A stretch of DNA of 64,000 nt, from positions 1-64,000 of the forward strand of contig UQDU01000002.1 of NCBI GenBank assembly GCA_900539915.1, written 5' to 3'. Positions 36,034-44,043 of the stretch are shown here, in pieces; the first letter of the stretch is position 1; the number at the start of each line of letters is the position of its first letter. The position numbers were made by a program, and so were the translations under genes. The notes under the pieces were generated by a model. It was not told where the DNA came from, searched no databases, and saw only the letters and a program-made list of their open reading frames with translations. The DNA comes from an uncultured Bacteroidales bacterium (lineage in GTDB: Bacteria > Bacteroidota > Bacteroidia > Bacteroidales > Muribaculaceae).

Positions 36034-39000
36034 ATGAGTAAAGAAAAAAAATTTCTGACTTGTGATGGCAACCAGGCCGCGGCGCATGTTTCATACATGT
36101 TTACCGAGGTGGCCGCTATCTACCCCATCACACCTTCTTCGACCATGGCCGAATACGTTGACGAATGGTCAGCGGCCGGTCGCAAGAACATCTTCGGCGA
36201 GCCTGTCACCGTACAGGAGATGCAGAGCGAAGGCGGTGCCGCCGGTGCCGTGCACGGTTCGCTCCAGGCCGGTGCTCTGACCACCACCTACACCGCATCG
36301 CAGGGCTTGCTCCTGATGATACCTAACATGTATAAGATTGCCGGTGAGCTTCTGCCCACCGTGTTCCATGTATCGGCTCGTACTATCGCCAGCCACGCCC
36401 TAAGCATCTTCGGTGACCACCAGGACGTGATGTCGGTGCGCCAGACAGGTTTCGCCATGCTTGCCGAGGGTTCTGTGCAGGAAGTCATGGACCTCGCCGG
36501 TGTAGCACACCTCGCCACCATCAAGAGCCGTGTGCCTTTCGTCAACTTCTTTGACGGATTCCGCACAAGCCACGAAATCCAGAAAATCGAGGAAATCGAC
36601 CAGGACGCTCTCGCAGCCCTCGTTGACCGTGACGCCATAGCACGTTTCCGTGCCGAGGCTCTCAACCCCGAGAAACCCGTGGCCCGCGGCATGGCCGAGA
36701 ACGGCGACGTATTCTTCCAGCACCGCGAATCATGCAACCCCTACTATGATGCAGTACCTGCCATCGTAGAGGACTACATGAACAAAGTGTCTGAAATCAC
36801 CGGCCGCAAGTACGGTCTGTTCAACTACTATGGCGCACCCGACGCTGACCGTGTGATCATCGCCATGGGTTCTGTCACCCAGGCGGCCCAGGAGGCCATT
36901 GACCACATGATGAAGCAGGGCGAGAAGGTAGGTCTGGTGTCAGTACACCTCTATCGTCCGTTCTCTGTGAAGCATCTGCTTGCCGCAGTGCCCGACACCG
37001 TGAAGCGCATCGCAGTGCTTGACCGCACCAAGGAGCCCGGAGCCAACGGCGAGCCCCTTTATCTCGACGTGGTAGAGGCATACCAGGGCGTGGAGAACGC
37101 TCCCGTCATCGTGGGCGGCCGCTACGGTCTCGCTTCCAAGGACACCACCCCGGCTCAGATCATCGGCGTATATGAAAACCTCGCTCTGCCGATGCCCAAG
37201 AACCACTTCACCGTGGGCATCATCGACGACGTGACTTTCACATCTTTGCCCCCGGTAGAGGAGATGGCCCTCGGCGGTGCTTCGATCTACGAAGCCAAGT
37301 TCTTCGGCCTCGGTGCTGACGGTACTGTGGGTGCCAACAAGAACTCTGTCAAGATTATCGGTGACAACACCAATAAATATTGCCAGGCATACTTCGCTTA
37401 TGACTCCAAGAAGTCAGGCGGTTTCACCTGCTCACACCTCCGCTTCGGCGACGAGCCTATCCGTTCGACTTATCTGGTCAACACACCTAACTTCGTGGCA
37501 TGTCACGTACAGGCCTACCTGCACATGTATGACGTGACACGCGGTCTGCGTGACAACGGTACATTCCTGCTCAACACCATCTGGGAGGGCGAGGAGCTTG
37601 CCAAGAACCTGCCTAACCGCGTCAAGAAGTATCTTGCCAAGCACAATGTATCGCTCTACTACATCAATGCCACCAAGATAGCTCAGGAAATCGGTCTGGG
37701 CAACCGCACCAACACCATCCTCCAGAGCGCATTCTTCCGCATCACCGAGGTTATCCCCGTAGATCTCGCCGTAGAGCAGATGAAGAAATTCATCGTCAAG
37801 AGCTACGGCAAGAAGGGTGAGGATGTAGTTCAGAAGAACTATGCTGCCGTTGACCGTGGCGGCGAGTACAAGCAGCTTGCAGTGGATCCCGCATGGGCCA
37901 ACCTGCCTGATGATGCTCCCGTGGCCAACGATGACCCTGCATTCATCAACGAAATCGTGCGCCCCATCAATGCCCAGGACGGCGACCTGCTCAAGGTTTC
38001 AGACTTCAAGGGCATCGAGGACGGCACATGGCAGCAGGGTACCGCCGCTTACGAGAAGCGCGGTGTGGCTGCGTTCGTGCCCGAGTGGCTTGAAGAAAAC
38101 TGTATCCAGTGTAACAAGTGTGCATACGTGTGCCCCCACGCTGCTATCCGTCCCTTCCTCCTCAACGAGTCCGAGATGCAGGCAGCTCCTTTCGGCGAGG
38201 ATACCACTATCCCGGCCATGGGCCCGCAGCTCAAGGGTCTCCGCTTCATCCAGTCAGTGGATGTGCTTGACTGCCTCGGCTGCAGCAACTGTGTTGACGT
38301 ATGCCCCGGCAAGAAGGGCGTGAAGGCTCTCGAGATGAAACCCCTCGAGACCCAGCTCGACAAGCAGAAAGAATGGGACGACTGCGTCAAGGGCGTAGCT
38401 TCAAAGCAGGATCTGGTAGACATCAAGCTCAACGTCAAGAACAGCCAGTTTGCCACACCTCTGTTTGAGTTCTCCGGCGCATGCTCTGGTTGCGGCGAGA
38501 CACCCTACGTCAAGCTCATCAGCCAGCTCTACGGTGACCACGAGATGGTAGCCAACGCCACCGGCTGCTCGTCTATCTACTCAGGTTCAGTACCTTCTAC
38601 TCCTTATACCACCAATGCCAAGGGTCAGGGTCCGGCATGGGCCAACTCGCTCTTCGAGGACTTCGCTGAATTTGGCCTCGGCATGAGCATCGCCACAGAG
38701 AAGATGACCGACCGCGTGGCCGACATCATGGGCAAAATCAAGGAATGCCCCATGTGCTCTGACGAGATGAAGTCTCTGGCTCAGCTCTGGCTTGACAACC
38801 GCAACGATGCCAAGGTGACACGCGAGGTTGCCGACAAGCTCGTTCCCCTCGCCGAGGCTTGCGGCTGTGACAACAGCAAGGCTCTCCTCGAGGTCAAGGG
38901 CTATATAGCCAAGCGTTCGCAGTGGATCATCGCCGGCGACGGTGCCGCATATGACATAGGTTTCGGAGGTCTTGACCACGTGCTTGCATCGGGCAAGAAT

Positions 39001-39597
39001 GTCAATGTGCTCGTGCTCGACACCGAGGTTTACTCCAACACCGGCGGCCAGTCATCTAAGGCGACACCTATCGGCGCCATCGCCAAGTTTGCCGCATCAG
39101 GCAAGCGTGTGCGCAAGAAAGACCTCGGTCTGATTGCCACTACCTACGGCTACGTCTACGCCGCCCAGATAGCCATGGGAGCTGACAACGCGCAGACCCT
39201 CAAGGCCATCCGCGAGGCTGAGGCTTACGACGGACCTTCGATCATCATAGCTTACTCACCCTGTATCAACCACGGTATCCGCAAGGGTATGGGCAAGTCA
39301 CAGGAAGAGGAGCGTGAAGCTGTAGAATGCGGCTACTGGCATCTGTGGCGTTACAACCCCGCTCTGGAGATGGAGGGCAAGAATCCGTTCTCTCTCGACT
39401 CCAAGGAGCCCAACTGGGACCTCTTCGAGGACTTCCTCAAGGGCGAGGTGCGCTACGCATCGGTGCTCAAGCAGTATCCTGCCGAGGCTGCCGAGCTCTT
39501 TGCTGCCGCCAAGGCCAACGCACAGTGGCGCTACAACAACTACAAGCGTCTCTCTATGGCCAACTGGGGTACAGAGCCCGAAGCCATCGTGAAGTAA
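36034..39597 (+). CDS. nifJ: Pyruvate:ferredoxin (flavodoxin) oxidoreductase
   Basis: Oxidative decarboxylation of pyruvate to acetyl-CoA with reduction of ferredoxin, central to anaerobic metabolism. This single-chain 1187-aa enzyme carries all domains: the pyruvate-binding N-terminus (TEVAAIYPITPSSTMAE), the gamma and EKR regions, and a two-cluster ferredoxin domain with CIQCNKC from C690 and CLGCSNC from C747. A cysteine pair at C817/C820 and C1077 is expected to bind the proximal cluster; the TPP domain includes GDGAAYDIGFGG. The ATG at 36034 fits the usual start; a TTG at 36025 is less likely. It is monocistronic with a strong promoter and terminator. Codon use is more biased than in its neighbours, as expected for high expression. 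Confidence 0.98.
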   Translation: MSKEKKFLTCDGNQAAAHVSYMFTEVAAIYPITPSSTMAEYVDEWSAAGRKNIFGEPVTVQEMQSEGGAAGAVHGSLQAGALTTTYTASQGLLLMIPNMYKIAGELLPTVFHVSARTIASHALSIFGDHQDVMSVRQTGFAMLAEGSVQEVMDLAGVAHLATIKSRVPFVNFFDGFRTSHEIQKIEEIDQDALAALVDRDAIARFRAEALNPEKPVARGMAENGDVFFQHRESCNPYYDAVPAIVEDYMNKVSEITGRKYGLFNYYGAPDADRVIIAMGSVTQAAQEAIDHMMKQGEKVGLVSVHLYRPFSVKHLLAAVPDTVKRIAVLDRTKEPGANGEPLYLDVVEAYQGVENAPVIVGGRYGLASKDTTPAQIIGVYENLALPMPKNHFTVGIIDDVTFTSLPPVEEMALGGASIYEAKFFGLGADGTVGANKNSVKIIGDNTNKYCQAYFAYDSKKSGGFTCSHLRFGDEPIRSTYLVNTPNFVACHVQAYLHMYDVTRGLRDNGTFLLNTIWEGEELAKNLPNRVKKYLAKHNVSLYYINATKIAQEIGLGNRTNTILQSAFFRITEVIPVDLAVEQMKKFIVKSYGKKGEDVVQKNYAAVDRGGEYKQLAVDPAWANLPDDAPVANDDPAFINEIVRPINAQDGDLLKVSDFKGIEDGTWQQGTAAYEKRGVAAFVPEWLEENCIQCNKCAYVCPHAAIRPFLLNESEMQAAPFGEDTTIPAMGPQLKGLRFIQSVDVLDCLGCSNCVDVCPGKKGVKALEMKPLETQLDKQKEWDDCVKGVASKQDLVDIKLNVKNSQFATPLFEFSGACSGCGETPYVKLISQLYGDHEMVANATGCSSIYSGSVPSTPYTTNAKGQGPAWANSLFEDFAEFGLGMSIATEKMTDRVADIMGKIKECPMCSDEMKSLAQLWLDNRNDAKVTREVADKLVPLAEACGCDNSKALLEVKGYIAKRSQWIIAGDGAAYDIGFGGLDHVLASGKNVNVLVLDTEVYSNTGGQSSKATPIGAIAKFAASGKRVRKKDLGLIATTYGYVYAAQIAMGADNAQTLKAIREAEAYDGPSIIIAYSPCINHGIRKGMGKSQEEEREAVECGYWHLWRYNPALEMEGKNPFSLDSKEPNWDLFEDFLKGEVRYASVLKQYPAEAAELFAAAKANAQWRYNNYKRLSMANWGTEPEAIVK

Positions 39598-39621
39598 ACG
39601 ACACTAATCCGTCATAAATCC

Positions 39622-39661
39622 AAAGCCCTGCCCGGCAAACATGCGCCAGGCAGGGCTTTTT
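39622..39661 (+). terminator. Rho-independent terminator of nifJ
   Basis: AAAGCCCTGCC (39622-39632) pairs perfectly with GGCAGGGCTTT (39649-39659), followed by TT. It starts 24 bp after the stop codon. Confidence 0.9.
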
Positions 39662-39664
39662 GTG

Positions 39665-39694
39665 TTGCAAAACCGCCGATTATGTGTAGATTTG
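39665..39694 (+). promoter_or_regulatory. Promoter of the 69-aa membrane protein
   Basis: TTG (39665-39667), 19 bp, then TAGATTTG (39687-39694); the start would be ~20 nt before the ATG at 39723. Confidence 0.65.
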
Positions 39695-39722
39695 TAATCT
39701 ATTAACTAAATATGATGACAAT

Positions 39723-39932
39723 ATGGTAAAACTGATGGATAGAGAGGATAAAATTACTGCCATATGGATTGTAGTAGCATGGGCAGTGCTTATTGTGGCG
39801 ATGTGTATATGGCCGGATTTTTTCACGCAGCAGCTCTTTGAGAGCACCGCAGCTCTGTGGGTCACCATCGGGGCCATGACTGTCGTATCGTTTTTCTTGC
39901 CGGCATTCGTGAGGAAGCTGCGCGGCAAGTGA
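39723..39932 (+). CDS. Small two-helix membrane protein, unknown function
   Basis: A 69-aa protein with a short charged N-terminus (MDREDK) and two hydrophobic helices (about 12-30 and 42-62). The end is basic (VRKLRGK), suggesting both ends face the cytoplasm. Its own full-consensus promoter, placed just after the nifJ terminator, supports expression. A second ATG (39735) is possible. A palindromic repeat starts directly after its stop. I do not recognise a family. Confidence 0.65.
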   Translation: MVKLMDREDKITAIWIVVAWAVLIVAMCIWPDFFTQQLFESTAALWVTIGAMTVVSFFLPAFVRKLRGK

Positions 39933-39933
39933 G

Positions 39934-40122
39934 AGTCGTAAATGCTTGAATGGCGTCGTTATGTAGTAGGGACATGCCATGGCATGTCGCCTCAAGCTTT
40001 GCAAATGAGGTGGCTGCGTCAGCAGACATGCCATGGCATGTCCCTACTACAAGGGGTGCATTCCCTAAGTTAGTGGCATGTCCCTACTGCGATGAGTGCA
40101 TTTCCTTAAGTTAGTGACGTGC
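39934..40122. repeat. Palindromic MITE-like element with duplicated right end (copy C)
   Basis: Palindromes at 39971-39988 and 40025-40042 (54 bp apart), with the left module AATGCTTGAATGGCG and right modules ending in TTAGTG. The right module is present twice, offset by 40 bp (GGCATGTCCCTACT at 40035 and 40075). The left terminal inverted repeat is missing. It begins 2 bp after the stop of the 69-aa gene. Confidence 0.85.
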
Positions 40123-40148
40123 GGTGTGGTTATGTGGGGGAATTTGGT

Positions 40149-40156
40149 TAATTTTG
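40149..40156 (+). promoter_or_regulatory. -7 box of mscS gene
   Basis: TAATTTTG, a full match, about 105 bp before the likely ATG at 40262. No clear -33 box. Confidence 0.5.
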
Positions 40157-40261
40157 TGTGGTGAAATACGTGTCAACCAAAAAGGGCGTTGATGCGTTAT
40201 AGCTATGCAACGAGCCGGACGGATACACAGTCCGCGCAATTCATCATATTAATTGACAGAT

Positions 40262-41389
40262 ATGCTGCCCCTGCAACTTATCAATCCCTTGCCAAAAGAC
40301 TCCGTCCCGGAGATACCGGACCCCAAACAGGAGCTGGAGATGCTGAAATCGCTCCCTCTGGACGAGGTCATGGATAAACTGGTTAACGCTGCCGCCGAGT
40401 TTGCCATACATCTCGCCGTGGCGATAATCGTGTTCTATGTGGGACGTTTCATCATCAGGAAAATCTACAAGGTCATCGGGACCATCATGGTGCACCGCAA
40501 GGTGGACCGCAGCCTGACTACCTTCATTCTGTCGCTGGTCAACATAGTGCTGTATTTCATCCTGTTTATTACCGTGATAGGTATTCTGGGACTGGAGACC
40601 AGCTCGTTCCTGGCCATTTTCGCCTCTGTGGGCGTGGCCATAGGTATGGCCCTGAGCGGCACGTTGCAGAATTTTGCCGGCGGAGTGCTGATACTGCTGC
40701 TGAAACCCTACAAGATAGGCGACTACATAGAGGCGCAGGGTTATGCCGGCACCGTCAAGGAGATACAGATATTCCACACCATCATCACCACCTACGACAA
40801 CAAGTCGATAATCATACCCAACGGCGGCCTGTCGACCGGCAGCATCAACAACTGGAACCGCGAGGCCTACCGCCGTGTAGACTGGACCATCTCTATCAGC
40901 TACGGCGACGATGTGGCGACGGCGCGTAAGGTCATAACAGACATATTGCTCGCCGACCATCGTGTTGTCAAGGAATATGTGGAGGACCATGCCGCGCAGC
41001 TGGCCGAGGAAGCCGCCGAGGAGGCTCAGCAGGAGGCCGCTGACGAAGAAGCCGCCGCCGAAGCCGAGGAGAAGCAACACAACTGGGTGTGGAGGCTGTT
41101 TCACCGGCGGCGCAAAGCCATAGCGGCACGTATCGAAAGCATCAGTGAGGAGCACCGCACACGCATCGAGCATTATAACCCACGCATCAAGCGGCATCCG
41201 GAGGTGGTGCTTGACACCATGGCTGATTCAAGCATCAACCTCAAGGTCAGAGCCTGGACACGCACCTCCGACTACTGGACGGTATATTACGAAATGAACG
41301 AGACCTTCTACAACGAGCTTCCCAAAGCCGGCCTCTCGTTCCCCTTCCCCCAGATGGATGTGCATATCGACCATCCCTCAGAATCATAA
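40262..41389 (+). CDS. mscS: MscS-family mechanosensitive channel with acidic insertion
   Basis: A small-conductance osmotic safety valve of the inner membrane. The 375-aa protein has three helices (about 42-62, 80-107 and 112-140), the third being the pore helix (IGMALSGTLQNFAGG). A beta domain (YKIGDYIEAQGYAGTVKEIQ, IIIPNGGLS) and an alpha/beta domain follow. An insertion at about 240-310 is rich in Glu and Ala (AEEAAEEAQQEAADEEAAAE), then basic (FHRRRKAIAARI), and interrupts the alpha/beta domain; the usual family is ~290 aa. An in-frame TTG at 40253 is an alternative start. Confidence 0.9.
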   Translation: MLPLQLINPLPKDSVPEIPDPKQELEMLKSLPLDEVMDKLVNAAAEFAIHLAVAIIVFYVGRFIIRKIYKVIGTIMVHRKVDRSLTTFILSLVNIVLYFILFITVIGILGLETSSFLAIFASVGVAIGMALSGTLQNFAGGVLILLLKPYKIGDYIEAQGYAGTVKEIQIFHTIITTYDNKSIIIPNGGLSTGSINNWNREAYRRVDWTISISYGDDVATARKVITDILLADHRVVKEYVEDHAAQLAEEAAEEAQQEAADEEAAAEAEEKQHNWVWRLFHRRRKAIAARIESISEEHRTRIEHYNPRIKRHPEVVLDTMADSSINLKVRAWTRTSDYWTVYYEMNETFYNELPKAGLSFPFPQMDVHIDHPSES

Positions 41390-41421
41390 ATATCTCTTAC
41401 ACGTTTCAACACCATCATCAC

Positions 41422-41934
41422 ATGAAAATCTTCTGCCATCTGTTGACTGTCATGGCGCTGGGCGCGGCGGCATTGTCAATCCCCAACACGGCCTCTGCCG
41501 CTGACCATCTCACCACCATAGGCATCGAGAGCGGTTACGTCAGCCGTAATACATCGGCTTATGCCGGAGTGTATATGAGGTATCAGTTCTCTGATTTCTT
41601 CGCCCTGAAGCCCCATGTGGATTTCGTCATCCGCAATAAGGAGCAGGATGCTTTCATCGTCAATTTCGACGGACAGTTTTCGCTCCCCATACATGCCGAG
41701 AAGCTCAATGTCTATGGCATAGCCGGCATAGGGTTCTCGTCATGGAACATCAAGGAGCTTAACGACGAGGGCGAGCTTGACATGCGCCGCCACGGAGGCA
41801 TAGGATTCGACCTCGGCGCGGGGGTGGGATATAATGTCAGCAGCAGTCTGCGTCTGGCGTTAGAAGCCAAGGCCAATCTGGTCAAACATTACACCACCGC
41901 CCTCGTCGGAGTGTCGATAGGATATAATTTCTGA
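41422..41934 (+). CDS. Small outer-membrane beta-barrel protein
   Basis: A 170-aa secreted protein with a signal peptide (cleavage near residue 26-27, NTASA/ADHL) and alternating beta strands (YAGVYMRYQFSDFFALKPHVD, LNVYGIAGIGFSSW). The C-terminus ends in Phe (VSIGYNF), as for an eight-stranded barrel inserted by the BAM complex. It resembles OmpX/OmpW-size porin-like proteins (PF13505 type). The gene faces the fructokinase gene with 2 bp between stop codons. Function unknown. Confidence 0.75.
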   Translation: MKIFCHLLTVMALGAAALSIPNTASAADHLTTIGIESGYVSRNTSAYAGVYMRYQFSDFFALKPHVDFVIRNKEQDAFIVNFDGQFSLPIHAEKLNVYGIAGIGFSSWNIKELNDEGELDMRRHGGIGFDLGAGVGYNVSSSLRLALEAKANLVKHYTTALVGVSIGYNF

Positions 41935-41936
41935 TA

Positions 41937-42827
41937 TTATTCAGTCAGGTCAGCCGGGAGGGTAGGCATCGCTCCGGCTTGTGTGCACACATAGGCCGAT
42001 ACCTCCACGGCGCGGCGGTGAGCCTCGGCCACGGGCATCCCTTTGAGCGTGCAGGCTATGAATGTGGCGGTGAAGGAGTCGCCGGCGCCTACCGTGTCAG
42101 CAACATCCACCTTGGGAGTGGGCTGGAACGACACGTTGCCGGGAGTAAACACGTAGCTGCCGTTGATGCCGCAGGTCAGTATGAGCATCTGCAGATTGTA
42201 TTTGCCAAGGAGTATCCAGCACTTGTCCTGAAGGTCGATGCCCGGATAGCCGAACATGCGGCTGACCACGACAAGCTCCTCGTCGTTGATTTTAAGTATG
42301 TTGCACTTCTGCATGGAGTTGCACAGGATTTCCTTGTTGTAGAATCCCTGGCGCAGATTGACGTCAAATACTTTTAGGGCTCCCTTTTCGGGCATCGCGT
42401 CAATGAAGCGGTTGATGGTGTTGCGTGACACGATATTGCGCTGGGCGAGCGATCCGAAGCACACGGCACGTGTGCGCGAGGCCAGGAAGTCAAGGCGTGC
42501 GGTGTAGGGGATGTTGTCCCAAGCCACGTTTTCCTTGATTTCATATTGGGGTATGCCGGCCTGGTCTATCTCCACCTGTACGGTGCCGGTAGGATAGGGT
42601 ACTTTCTCTATGAGGTGGTTGACGCCTTTGCGGTCGAAGTTTTCCAGAAGCTCCTCGCCGAGAGCATCGTCGCCGATGGCACTGACGGCGCAGCTGTCAA
42701 GCCCGAATTGCGACACATGGTATGCGAAATTGGCCGGGGCACCCCCGATTTTCTTGCCGTCGGGCAATACGTCCCACAGGGCTTCTCCCATACCTACGAT
42801 TACATCTTTGTTGATATTGTTGTCCAT
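41937..42827 (-). CDS. PfkB-family fructokinase
   Basis: A 296-aa ribokinase-fold sugar kinase with the N-terminal GGAPANFAYHVSQFG motif and the C-terminal GAGDSFTATF motif, whose Asp is the catalytic base. Position behind the GH32 and transporter genes of the fructan locus points to fructose as substrate, as for BT1757 in B. thetaiotaomicron. It is the last gene of the GH32-MFS-kinase operon (16-bp gap). Confidence 0.9.
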   Translation of the reverse strand: MDNNINKDVIVGMGEALWDVLPDGKKIGGAPANFAYHVSQFGLDSCAVSAIGDDALGEELLENFDRKGVNHLIEKVPYPTGTVQVEIDQAGIPQYEIKENVAWDNIPYTARLDFLASRTRAVCFGSLAQRNIVSRNTINRFIDAMPEKGALKVFDVNLRQGFYNKEILCNSMQKCNILKINDEELVVVSRMFGYPGIDLQDKCWILLGKYNLQMLILTCGINGSYVFTPGNVSFQPTPKVDVADTVGAGDSFTATFIACTLKGMPVAEAHRRAVEVSAYVCTQAGAMPTLPADLTE

Positions 42828-42843
42828 AGTATAGATAGTTGTT

Positions 42844-44022
42844 TTATCTGATTTTGAGGGTGTAGTAAAGGAGGTATGCCACTCCTACGGTCATCACGGC
42901 GATGGCTCCGATCTGCCCTACGGCGTCAGCTGCGTAGCCCATGGCCAGGGGGAATACCGTGCCTCCGAAGAGACCCATGATCATAAGGCCCGATACCTCG
43001 TTTTTCTCCGTAGGCGAAGCTGTCAGGGCCTGGGCGAAGATTACCGAGAACACATTGGAGTTGCCGAAGCCTATCATGGCTATGCCGGTGTAGAGGAGCA
43101 TAAGCGAGTCGCATGTCATCAGCAGTATCATGGCGATGAACATCAGGGCCACGCTTATGCCGAAGAAGATGCGCGGCGAGATGACACGCAGGGCAAACGC
43201 GCCGAGGAAACAGCCGGCTGTGCGGAATATGAAGTATATGCCTGTGGCAAATCCGGCCTCTTCAAGCGGCAGACCGATGCGCTCCATGAGGATTTTGGGA
43301 GCGGTGGTGTTGGTGCCTACATCTATGCCCACATGGCACACGATGCCGAGGAAGCAGAGCAATATGAACGGGCGTCCGAGCAGCTTGAGGCACTCTTTGA
43401 TGCCCGATGCGCGGTCAGGACGCTCCTCGACGATGGGGGTCGCGCCGAGCACGGCCACCGAGATGATGCTGACGGCTGCATAGATGACAAACAGCACGCG
43501 CCATCCCAGGCCGAACACAGGCAGATAGGTCGTGGCTCCCCACGCGGCTATGATGGGGGCGAGGAAGGATGCTATGGCTTTGACAAACTGTCCGAATGTC
43601 AGCGTGGAGGCCAGACGGTCGCCGCCGATTAGGTTGGTGACAAGCGGATTGAGCGATGTCTGCATGATGGCGTTGCCTATGCCCAGAAGCGAGAAGGCGA
43701 GGAGCATCGTCATGTAGCCTTCGCCGGTCAGCGGCAATATGAGCGACACAGCTGTGACGGCAAGGCTGAGGAGCACCGTGCGCTTGCGTCCGATGCGGTT
43801 CATCAGCATGCCGGTGGGCACGGAGAATATCAGAAACCAGAAGAATACAAGCGAGGGAAACAGGTTGGCCTGAGAGTCGGTCAGTCCGAGGTCTTTCTGC
43901 ACATAGTTTGATGCAGTGCCCACAAGGTCCACAAAACCCATGGCAAAGAAGCAGAGCATCACGGGTATCAGCTGCATCAAGGAGCTGCGGCGCCCCATGG
44001 CGATAGATTGTGTAGTATCCAT
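42844..44022 (-). CDS. MFS sugar permease, probably fructose
   Basis: A 392-aa inner-membrane protein with 12 predicted helices. It carries the MFS loop MNRIGRKRT between helices 2 and 3 and features of the FucP/glucose-galactose porter group (GNAIMQTSLNPLVTNLIGG). The neighbouring GH32 and fructokinase suggest uptake of fructose released in the periplasm. The spacing of 21 bp to GH32 and 16 bp to the kinase indicates one operon. Confidence 0.88.
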   Translation of the reverse strand: MDTTQSIAMGRRSSLMQLIPVMLCFFAMGFVDLVGTASNYVQKDLGLTDSQANLFPSLVFFWFLIFSVPTGMLMNRIGRKRTVLLSLAVTAVSLILPLTGEGYMTMLLAFSLLGIGNAIMQTSLNPLVTNLIGGDRLASTLTFGQFVKAIASFLAPIIAAWGATTYLPVFGLGWRVLFVIYAAVSIISVAVLGATPIVEERPDRASGIKECLKLLGRPFILLCFLGIVCHVGIDVGTNTTAPKILMERIGLPLEEAGFATGIYFIFRTAGCFLGAFALRVISPRIFFGISVALMFIAMILLMTCDSLMLLYTGIAMIGFGNSNVFSVIFAQALTASPTEKNEVSGLMIMGLFGGTVFPLAMGYAADAVGQIGAIAVMTVGVAYLLYYTLKIR

Positions 44023-44043
44023 AGTATTTAATGTGTTTATGCG

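Noticed and set aside
39702..40034. Minus-strand frames beginning MACPYYI as genes
   Set aside because: They arise because the palindrome contains ATGGCATGTCCCTAC; they run through intergenic repeats or across the real small gene and have no coding features.
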